Source: Erpobdella octoculata
Taxonomy: Eukaryota > Annelida > Clitellata > Hirudinida > Erpobdellidae
NCBI GenBank assembly: GCA_963978895.1
Contig: OZ022242.1
Coordinates: 19,446,477 to 19,510,476, forward strand
DNA length: 64,000 nt
Direction: 5' to 3'
Position 1 is the first letter of the stretch, and each line of letters starts with the position of its first letter. The position numbers and the translations under genes are program-made. Of the stretch, positions 55,598 through 64,000 are shown in pieces. The notes under the pieces were generated by a model that ran no database searches, had not been told where the DNA came from, and was given only the letters and a program-made list of their open reading frames with translations.

Positions 55598-56407
55598 ATG
55601 AAGGTTCCCCGCCAAAGATCTCGCTCTCAGGACCATGATCTTGGTTTTTCTCCTTCATCATCCATTTCAAACCCTAGAATTGTCGCTTATAACTACCATA
55701 GCAAACATTCTTCTCTACGACGCCCCATCTCAACCAATGAAACTCAGTACAGTTCTGGTTCTCTATTTTATCTACCCGCCTTTGCTTCTTCATCCTCCAT
55801 CAACCACGAAGCTGCGTGTCCCAGAAAATCTATTGCATATGACTTCTGTACTAGGACCTCGTCACCAGAGACTATGAAAGTTTCCCGCCAAAGACCTCGT
55901 TCCCAAGACTGTGGTCCCCGTTGCTCGATTTCACCATCCTTCTTACTTCTTCGAATTGGGGTTTACAACTACCATAGTGAACGTCATATTCGTCTACGTC
56001 CGACCGTCAGCATGATTCCAAGCCAGCATACTACAAACAGTCTTCGTTTGCCTTTTCACCCAACTGATGTTGCCCCTGTGCCCCCCGTGGAGCACAAACC
56101 TGAACGTCCCTTAAAATGTATTAGATCTGCACTCTGTACTAAGAGTTTGTCACCAGGAACTACGAAGATTTCTCGACAAAGATATTCCCAGAACAGTGGT
56201 CATGGTTTCTCCCCTTCGCTATCCTTCCTACTTCCTAGAATCTGTCATAGTGAACGTTCTTCTTCTCTGGGATGGCCCCTCACCATGATTCCTACCAGTC
56301 GAACTACGTATATTCCTCGTTTGTTTGCTTTGACTAGTAATGGTGACCATAACACCCCTTTTCCTCATTTAATTAATAATCCAAACATTACATTACGTAG
56401 ACGTTAA
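55598..56407 (+). CDS. 269-aa triple-repeat ORF, copy 2
   Basis: Same length as 6813-7622 with no stop. Differences include R to H (~42), Y to C (~109), P to L (~117), Y to N (~147), R to P (~170), S to L (~184) and R to W (~227), nearly all non-synonymous and several at CpG positions. It ends PNITLRRR. Function unknown; see copy 1. Confidence 0.45.
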   Translation: MKVPRQRSRSQDHDLGFSPSSSISNPRIVAYNYHSKHSSLRRPISTNETQYSSGSLFYLPAFASSSSINHEAACPRKSIAYDFCTRTSSPETMKVSRQRPRSQDCGPRCSISPSFLLLRIGVYNYHSERHIRLRPTVSMIPSQHTTNSLRLPFHPTDVAPVPPVEHKPERPLKCIRSALCTKSLSPGTTKISRQRYSQNSGHGFSPSLSFLLPRICHSERSSSLGWPLTMIPTSRTTYIPRLFALTSNGDHNTPFPHLINNPNITLRRR

Positions 56408-56939
56408 CTCTAGATTTCACTTACTCATGGTCTCCTAGTTTAGGTATTATTCTAGGTCATATTTATTTTATATTTGCTCTTATGATTTTAATGGTAATTA
56501 ATACATCCCTTCCTGTTTTATTTTTGCTCTTAATTTTATTTTTTTTCTTTCTATCTATGTATACTTTGACATTTAATGCCTTAAATTTGTATGTACAATT
56601 CTTATCGACGAAAAACTAACACCTGTATCGACGAAAGACTAAACCTACAATTCTTATGTCATATTTGATTTATATTTGCTCCTTTGATTTTATTCTTAAT
56701 TAATACCTTCCCTCGTATTTTATTCATTATCTATATCTATATATATAACAAGTAAATTAAAAACGAATTTTTAAAACCAATGCTCTTATATGTAATTAAA
56801 ACACAAATTTTGCAATCAATTTTTTCCTATATTACTCTTTTATTTTATATTAAAGTCGAAATATCTTAATTATATCGAAATATCGAAATTAATTAAAATT
56901 AACGAAATTAATTGACTTATTGTAAAACTAATAATTGAA
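56408..56939. other. AT-rich non-coding, copy of 7623-8156
   Basis: No ORF or structural RNA recognised. Confidence 0.5.
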
Positions 56940-57518
56940 TATTGCATTGTCTTCTATTTTGAGCATGTATGCAAAATTGGAAAAAAATCTATCATCAGAA
57001 AGTGACTCAAAATTGATTGCAAGATTTGAAACAGACAGAGAAACAGACAGACAGAGAAACAGACAGACAGAGAAACAGACAGACAGAGAAACAGACAGAC
57101 AGAGAAACAGAGACGACGAGTTAATAAAAGCATTGGTAAAAATGAATGTTTGTATATATATTTGTCCTTTATGCATTGCTACACCATGTATGTATGTATG
57201 TATGTATGTATGTATGTATGTATGTATGTATGTATGTATGTATGTATGTATGTATGTATGTATGTATGTATGTATGTATGTATGTATGTATGTATGTATG
57301 TATGTATGTATGTATGTATGTATGTATGTATGTATGTATGTATGTATGTATGTATGTATGTATGTATGTATGTATGTATGTATGTATATATGTATGTATA
57401 TATGTATGTTATTCATGCATTGCTACACCATTCATCCGATCGTAATGAAATTTTCACACAACCTTGATAGTCAAGGGGAATCAAATATAGAGAAAAAAAT
57501 TGAAATCCGTCACAAAAT
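56940..57518 (+). repeat. Dispersed repeat with expanded ACAGACAGAGAA units and (TATG)n
   Basis: As 8157-8690 but with three more 16-bp ACAGACAGAGAA-type units (57034-57108) and a slightly longer TATG tract (57187-57384). After AAAATGAG the two blocks diverge. Confidence 0.75.
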
Positions 57519-57550
57519 GAGCTGAGCGGAGCGGGTGAGCGAGAGAGAAC

Positions 57551-57599
<49 letters not shown>

Positions 57600-58305
57600 A
57601 TGTTTTTATGTATGTATGTATGTCCTTTATGCATTGCTACACTATTCATCCGATCGTAATGAAATTTTCACACAACCTTGAGAGAAACTTGCAGATAAGA
57701 CTAAAGCCGCTCCAAAGCAGGTTTGTCAATTGCCAGCGAATCACCGATAAGCTCTTCAGTCACGTGGTTTAGTTTCTTCAGACCACATCATATCGTAAGC
57801 TACTAAAATAAGTACTAGTAATAGTAGCTGGAACAAGACGTTTTTTTATATTACACCATGGCAGCATTTAATCATAATTTTTAAATATATAATCGAAAAG
57901 ATTGAAAACTTAATGTTAAGGGGCTAAAAAACGGCGGGAGGGGCCAAAAACGGCGGAAAAAGCAAACATTTGATCTTATATCCACGAACCTCACTGCCAG
58001 GTGCTAAAAATTTTGTAATTTACCTAAAAGTAGTCAAATTTTTTTAGGATTTAAAAAAAGAATCCACGAGGGGGCATGGCCCCCGGCTCCCTCCTGGATC
58101 CGCTACTGTATATATATATATATATTTATATATATATAAATATATATAGTTTCATATTCCGCTTATTTTGTGACCGATTTCAACATTTTTCACTATAATT
58201 GACTCTTAAAGTGGTGTGAAAATTTCATTAAGATCGGATGAATGGTGTAGCAATGCATAAAGAACATACATACATACATTCATACTTACTTGTAAACAGT
58301 CATAT

Positions 58306-58336
<31 letters not shown>

Positions 58337-58500
58337 AGCTCTTCAGTCACGTGGTTTAGTTTCTTCAGACCACATCATATCGTAAGCTACTAAAATAAGT
58401 ACTAGTAATAGTAGCTGGAACAAGACGTTTTTTTATATTACACCATGGCAGCATTTAATCATAATTTTTAAATATATAATCGAAATAAGTATATATTTTA

Positions 58501-58548
<48 letters not shown>
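57519..58548. other. Mixed region with a 148-bp direct duplication
   Basis: (TA)n at 57552-57598, then the GCATTGCTACAC module cut off after CTTGAGAG (57681). 57748-57895 (AAGCTCTTCAGTCACG to ATAATCGAAA) recurs at 58337-58485. Between them are GGCGGGAGGGGCC-type sequence and a minus-strand module copy (58144-58305) with small (TA)n tracts. No gene is supported. Confidence 0.5.
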
Positions 58549-58550
<2 letters not shown>

Positions 58551-58713
58551 ATGTTTTTATGTATGTATGTATGTCCTTTATGCATTGCTATACTATTCAT
58601 CCGATCGTAATGAAATTTTCACACAAGCTTGAGAGTCAAGGGGAATCAAATATAGAAAAAAAAAATTGAAATCCGTCAAAAAATGAGCGGAGCAAGCGGG
58701 AACTATATATATA
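58549..58713 (+). repeat. GCATTGCTACAC module
   Basis: Copy of 29490-29656. Confidence 0.75.
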
Positions 58714-59433
58714 CTAGCGGGGTTACCCGGCGTTGCTCGGGGGGGTTTTATCGTTTTTTATCGTGTTTCTTTAGCTCCCGTTTAATTCCCCGTTTTCTCT
58801 CCCGCTCCCAGTCGCATTTTCCGTTCCCGCTTGCTCTCCCACTCCCGGTGGCTTTCCCGCTCCCGGTCACTTTCCCGATTCCGGTCGCTTTCCCGGCCCA
58901 TCTATCTCTTAACAATCGGTCACATTATGCAAGACTGGGAAGCAAATCATGGACTTCTTAATATTAAGAAGTCCATTAGCAAGTAATGCCTGTTACGGAA
59001 TTGTAAACAGTGCTTCGAAAACTTATGCAATGATCATGTATAGGCACTTTTGGCCCGGAAGGTTTTTTGGCCCCCTGAGCCGGAGGATCGGAGAAGGAGT
59101 CCAAACCTTCTTAACTTTTCCCCCTTCTTAATTTTCCAGGCCAACAGTTCCTATGTACGACCGTCGAAGGTAAATGCGTAATAAAATTCAAATTTTGCTT
59201 ACGTAACAACGTTTGAAGGCTTCAAGCAACTTTTAGCAAATCTATATTACGTTTTATGGGCTAAAATAAGTTATGAAAGAGTGGAAAAGAAAAAATGAGC
59301 GTGAGCGGGAACGGAAACGGGAGAGCAAGCGGGAATGGAAACGGGAGAGCAAGCGGGGAAGGAAACGGGAGCAAGAGAGAAAAATGATAAAAAACCAATA
59401 AAAACCCCGAGCAGCGCCGGGTTACCTAGCTAG
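58714..59433. mobile_element. Inverted pair of Helitron-type 3' ends, copy 3
   Basis: CTAG 58714-58717 (minus end) and CTAG 59430-59433 (plus end, followed by T). The 28-bp palindrome is at 58949-58976, and the exon-like segment with AG| and |GTAAAT borders is near 59140-59169. Confidence 0.6.
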
Positions 59434-60209
59434 TTATCAATATTATTCTTACAAAATAACAAAATACGTGTTTCATTAATTTTTGAAAATTTGGTTTCCA
59501 GATTTATAAATGTGGAGTGGAAAACATAGGGTTATGTTTTATTAGAATAACTGCTTCTCAGAAACTGAAAACACTTTAGATATACAAAAATAGTATTTAG
59601 ATACTAATCAGAAAACAAAATTACTAAATTTTTTATATATTGGCTTCCGGTCCCTCCAATTTTTTTGACTAACTTCAGTCTGCAGTTTTTTTTGGTATCT
59701 TTAAGAATTTATTAACGATAGAAAAGAAAGACTGCAAACTGAAGATAGTCAAACTCAGTCTCAAACCAAATTTAAAAAAAACTAACCCATAAAAACAAAG
59801 TTTTTATTATAAAACCTTTATATACGATCCTAGATTTTTAATTACTAATTCCTTTTACAGCCTAGAGCCAAATTCAAAAATTAAAAATCCGTTAAAATTT
59901 TGTGTTTTTTGAAAAACCTAATTATACAATATCCGATCAAACTGAAATTTTGATAGATTCAATTGTCTCGCAGCCCAAGTCGATGTGCCAAATTTCAGCT
60001 CGATCGGATAAGGGAAGTGAGTTAATTTTGAGACTCAAAGTTTGTGACCGACAGGAAGACAGACAATCGAAAATAATATAAAGGATTTAAAAATAAGTTC
60101 ATGATATGTATAAACATATTAATATAATAGTAGACCACGTCACTGGCTGATTCTGTCACGCTTACGTAATAAGTCGTATAGTAGTTATTAAATACAATTT
60201 TTTTATCAT

Positions 60210-60258
<49 letters not shown>

Positions 60259-60297
60259 CATATATATATATATACATATATATATACATATATATAC

Positions 60298-60330
<33 letters not shown>

Positions 60331-60358
60331 CATATATATACATACATATATATATATA
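59434..60358. repeat. Third copy of the triplicated block, left part
   Basis: Parallels 30378-31117 and 31926-32100, but with an empty site at TTACGTAATAAGTCGTATAG (60162). It ends in (TA)n where Hel-C element 4 is inserted. Confidence 0.8.
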
Positions 60359-61805
60359 CTAGCAGTGCCCGTAGCGGCTTCGCTCGCATGAAATTAGAGA
60401 ATTTGAACCGTGCATACATAGTAGAGTACCCACTGCACGGATCAATTTTTTAGGCCTCGGCTCGGCCCGTCGACAACTTGGCCCAGCTCGTTTCAAAAAC
60501 CGAATATCCTGGCCCGGCACGGCCCGTCTAATATGGGCCCGGCCCGTTTTTACAGGCCTAGAAGTTCTATATACTTGATGAAAAACTTCGGCCCGTCCCA
60601 CCTTGACTTCAGGTTTAGCCCGGCCCGTCTAAACACCCTAAAATCACTAAAATGTTTATATACTTGGTTAAAAATCTCGGCCCGTCCCACCTTGATTTAA
60701 GGTTTAGGCAGGGCCTTATGAAGACCCTAAAATAACGGCTTGGCCCGTCCGTCCGGTGATAAACTGAACTCATCTACTTTTGACCGGCACAAAACCTCAA
60801 AATACCAATTTTCACATCGGTAGCACTTACAGTTTTTGAGTAGCAGTTATTTTAAAATCACATAACCCTTTTTCCACTTCACATTTGAGGTCCTGGAAAC
60901 CAAATTTTCAAAAAATGGTGAAACACGTATATCATTATTTTTAGAGTAGAAACTAAATACTAATTTTACTTTTGTAGCATTTACAGTTTTTGAGTAGCAG
61001 TTATTTTAAAAACCAAGTAATCCTATTTTCCACCCCATATTTGAAGTCCTGGAAACCAAATTTTCAAAAAATGGTAAAACACGTATATCATTATTTCTGG
61101 AGTAGAAACCAAATACTAATTTTTACTCCTGCAGCATCTACAGTTTTCGAGTAGCAGTTACATTAAAAACCAAATAACATTATTTTCCATCCCACATTTG
61201 AGGTCCTGGAAACCAAATTTTAAAAAAATGGTAAAACACGAATATCTTTATTTTTAGAATAGAAACTAAATACTAATTTTTACATCTGTGGTATTTACAG
61301 TTTTTGAGTAGCAGTTCGTTTGAAAAACATATAACCCTATCTTCCACCCCACATTTGAAGTCCTGGAAACCAAATTTTCAGAAAATGCTAAAACACCTAT
61401 TTCATTATTTTGGGAGTAGAAACAAAATACTAATTTTTACTCCTGTAGCATTCACAGTTTTTGAGTAGCAGCTACTTTAAAAACCAAATAACCCACTTTT
61501 CCAACCAACATTTGAGGTCCGGAAAACCGAATTTTCAAAAAATCTTTTAATTTTTTAAGAAAAATCCATATACCAAATTTCAAAATTTCCTCATTTTTGG
61601 TTTTCGAGATATACATTGTTTTAGAAAAAAGTTTGTTTTCCAGTTTTTTCCCCTCAGGAGCAAAATTTTCAAAAATCCTCTCTTAGCGGATGTTTACGCT
61701 ATAAAAGTAATATAAGTTCCGAATTTCACGTTCCTAGGATGAGGCGTTTGAGCTCGGCGTTGATTATCAGTCAGTCAGTCAGTCAGTCAGGCAGTCAGGA
61801 CATGT

Positions 61806-61811
<6 letters not shown>
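60359..61811 (-). mobile_element. Hel-C Helitron, element 4
   Basis: CTAG 60359-60362 and hairpin AGCGAAGCCGCT. The interior matches element 1 closely (GTGCATACATAGTAGAGTAC start). The 5' side runs GGACATGTTCTTTTATATATA directly into (TA)n, so the exact TC terminus cannot be fixed. Confidence 0.82.

Positions 61812-61899
<88 letters not shown>
61812..61899. repeat. (TA)n
   Basis: About 90 bp TA between two Hel-C copies. Confidence 0.95.
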
Positions 61900-61901
<2 letters not shown>

Positions 61902-62697
61902 CCACTTACAGTTTTTAAGTAGCAGTAATTTAATTTTCCAACCCCATTTGAGGTCCGGGAAACCAAATTTGTAAAAAATGGTGAAACACGTATATCTTTA
62001 TTTTTAGAAAAGAAACTAAATAATAATTTTTACATCTGTGGTATTTACTGTTTTTGAGTAGCAGTTACTATAAAAGACAATTAGCCCTATTTTCCACCCC
62101 ACATTTGAAGTCCTGGAAACCAAATTTTCAAAAAATGCTAAAACACGTATTTCATTATTTTTGGAGTAGAAACTAAATACTAATGTTTACTCCTGTAGCA
62201 TTAACAGTTTTTGAGTAGAAGCTACTTTAAAAACCAAACAACCCAATTTTCCAACCCACATTTGAGGTCCGGGAAACCGAATTTTTAAAAAATGGTGAAA
62301 CACGTATCTTTTTATTTTTTAAAAAGAATCTATATACCAAATTTCAAAATCTCCTCATTTTTGGTTTTCGAGATATACATTGTTTTAGAAAAAAGTTTGT
62401 TTTCCAGTTTTTTCCCTTCAGGAACAAAATTTTCAAAAATCCTTTCTTAGCGGATGTTTACGCTATAAAAGTAATATAAGTTCCAAATTTCACGTTCCTA
62501 GGATGAGGCGTTTGAGCTCGGCGTTGATTATCAGTCAGTCATCAGTCAGTCAGTCAGTCAGTCAGTCAGTCAGTCAGTCAGTCAGTCAGTCAGTCAGTCA
62601 GTCAGTCAGTCAGTCAGTCAGTCAGTCAGTCAGTCAGTCAGTCAGTCAGTCAGTCAGTCAGTCAGTCAGTCAGGACATGTTCTTTTATATATATAGA
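61900..62697 (-). mobile_element. Hel-C Helitron, element 5 (3' end missing)
   Basis: Internal units, then AGCTCGGCGTTGATT, expanded GTCA repeats and the 5' terminus GA 62696-62697 followed by T. The CTAG end is lost at (TA)n. Confidence 0.78.
62531..62673. repeat. (GTCA)n expansion inside Hel-C
   Basis: About 33 units, compared with 3-7 units at the same place in other Hel-C copies. Confidence 0.95.
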
Positions 62698-62709
62698 TAT
62701 ATATATATA

Positions 62710-62809
62710 TCTTTATATATATAAAAGAACATGTCCTGACTGACTGACTGACTGACAGATGACTGACTGAAAATCAACGCCGAGGTCAAACGCCTCATCC
62801 TAGGAACGT
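62710..62809 (+). mobile_element. Hel-C 5' end, copy 3 of the LINE-carrying composite
   Basis: A62709|TCTTTATATATATAAAAG, head to head with element 5. Then GACT units and the CAACGCCGAGGTC block up to AACGT. Confidence 0.7.
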
Positions 62810-62817
62810 AAACTTTG

Positions 62818-62848
<31 letters not shown>

Positions 62849-63005
62849 AGTTTATAGTCTTTTACACCAAGTGTTTTAAGACTGTAATAGCTGTATGTAG
62901 GAAGCACCTAAGTGCTTCCTGTCGTGGATCAAAGTTTGGTCCTTTTAGCTGTCCCTCCTCCTTTATCCAGGCTTGGGACTGGCTCGCAATTAACGAGGCG
63001 GAGTT
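62810..63005 (-). mobile_element. SINE, second copy
   Basis: Inserted in the Hel-C composite at AACGT (62805-62809 / 63006-63010, imperfect beyond). The poly(A) side is a T23-type run at 62818-62843, and the 5' end is TTAACTCCGCCTCG as in the copy at 5073-5247. Copies 1 and 2 of the composite lack it. Confidence 0.85.
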
Positions 63006-64000
63006 AACGTGAAATTTGGAACTTATATTACTTTTATAGCGTAGACATCCAAACATTTCTGTACCCCATCGTTGCTGTTGTGTACGTCTGCATTGGAACC
63101 ACTCAGACACCTCCCACTCTGGGAGGTCTTTTAGTCACGATTTTGTCCTCCACGATGATCAGATTGGTTTCTGCAGCCCTCGTTCTCTGCCTGAAACAAT
63201 CGACAAGATGTTTCCGTGCTTCTCTTTCTTTCTGGGTCATGTTTCGATGTATGAAAACCGCTTCTCCCTCCTTTAAAGTTTTCAAGTTTTTTGTCTGTTT
63301 CAGAAGTTTTGGTTGAAGAATCTTGTTTTTCTAGACCAGCTTCAGTGGTCTTGGCCTGGAAAGCTCGTTTTCTCTCTCGGCTTTCTTCCCGAGTCTGACT
63401 AAATTCACAATTTCGACATCACATGAAATCGCTTCCAGCAACTCCTCCATTCTTTTCCTGTCGTCCAGTTTGCGCTCATCTGGCACGGACGATCTCGACT
63501 CGGACAGTTCGTAAACAATGACGCTCATCTTTCTTCTGAGTCTGTCCGCCTCCTCATCCTTGTCCTCCTGTTTCTTCACGTCAATGGCTTTCTTGAGGCT
63601 CAACTGTAGGTTCGACACTTGTTCGCCCTTGCCGGACAAGACTGAATCTTGCACTTTTTTAACACCGTCGGCCAATTTATTTACTTTTTTCCTGAACAAA
63701 TCCGACCATTTCTCTGGTGGCTGTGTCAACTTTTTCCGATAGTGGTTCTAGGTCGACATCTGTTATCTTTTTCCTAAGGCCCTTGACTTCCTCAAGAACT
63801 TCGCTAAGTTTATTTTTGTTTAGAGAAAATTCTTTTCTTTCTTCTGCAAACATCATCTCTCTCCTCTCAGAGTCTTTTTGCATTATCTCTCTAAACTCCT
63901 TGATGTTCTGAGAGAAGGCTTCAAGACCGGCGAATCCCTCCTCGTTGCTTGCGTGCCGTTTTCCTATCAGGACGTTGACTGCATCGGTGTTGCACCTGGC
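63006..64000 (-). pseudogene. LINE ORF1, copy 3 (runs off the window)
   Basis: Frames RPPRVGGV (63103) through NLVRLGKK and the coiled coil; the start codon lies beyond the window edge. It shares with copy 1 the in-frame TAG near 63332 and with both copies the frameshift near 63680-63730. Confidence 0.7.

Noticed and set aside
62503..62724. Ser-Gln-Ser-Val repeat protein
   Set aside because: Translation of (GTCA)n at a Helitron end.

Overview
This is AT-rich, repeat-saturated eukaryotic DNA, almost certainly from an invertebrate animal. I cannot place it further. The evidence is the element content: Penelope-like retroelements (PLEs), APE-type and RNase H-type LINEs, a hAT transposon, tRNA-related SINEs, many non-autonomous Helitron-like elements carrying exon-like fragments, and very long perfect microsatellites. 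I see no clear intact host gene, rRNA, functional tRNA or CRISPR. The window is a nest of mobile elements inside (TA)n, (TATG)n and (ATCT)n arrays.

Layout. 0-5 kb: an inverted pair of Helitron-type ends, an 865-bp perfect (ATCT)n tract, a decayed LINE, and a 297-bp tandem array with a tRNA-like head, interrupted by a SINE. 5.4-8.7 kb: a block duplicated at 54.2-57.5 kb that carries two ORFs which look like C-terminal tails of a PLE protein. 8.7-12 kb: a Helitron-headed block containing a LINE ORF1 fragment, repeated at 29.5-34.8 kb and 58.5-64 kb. 12.2-23.9 kb: a palindromic tandem array of one PLE family (PLE-1) with two intact 881-codon ORFs in opposite orientation. 24-27.6 kb: a second PLE (PLE-2) with two frameshifts. 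27.9-29.5, 34.8-36.9 and 43.3-45.4 kb: three copies of one Helitron-like family (Hel-A). 37-39.6 kb: a 5'-truncated LINE with a complete RT. 40-42.8, 45.4-46.7 and 60.4-62.7 kb: copies of another Helitron-like family (Hel-C). 46.7-47.3 kb: a RING-finger pseudogene. 47.5-47.8 kb: a third PLE fragment (PLE-3). 48-51.9 kb: a nearly full-length LINE with ORF1 and ORF2. 52-53.2 kb: a hAT element with an 8-bp target duplication.

The most informative signal is hammerhead-ribozyme architecture in all three PLE families. The core CTGANGA...GAAA is retained while helices I, II and III differ in sequence but still pair, and the predicted cleavage site lies beside the start of the ORF. A second signal is that PLE-2 and two orphan ORFs end in NIT[IL]RR-type basic termini after Ser/Thr-rich tails; in PLE-2 and the 269-aa orphan the tail is built of roughly 95-residue repeats. 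This suggests a recurrent PLE tail module. Several insertions (hAT, an RNase H LINE, a SINE) can be dated relative to their neighbours because unoccupied paralogous sites are present in the same window.
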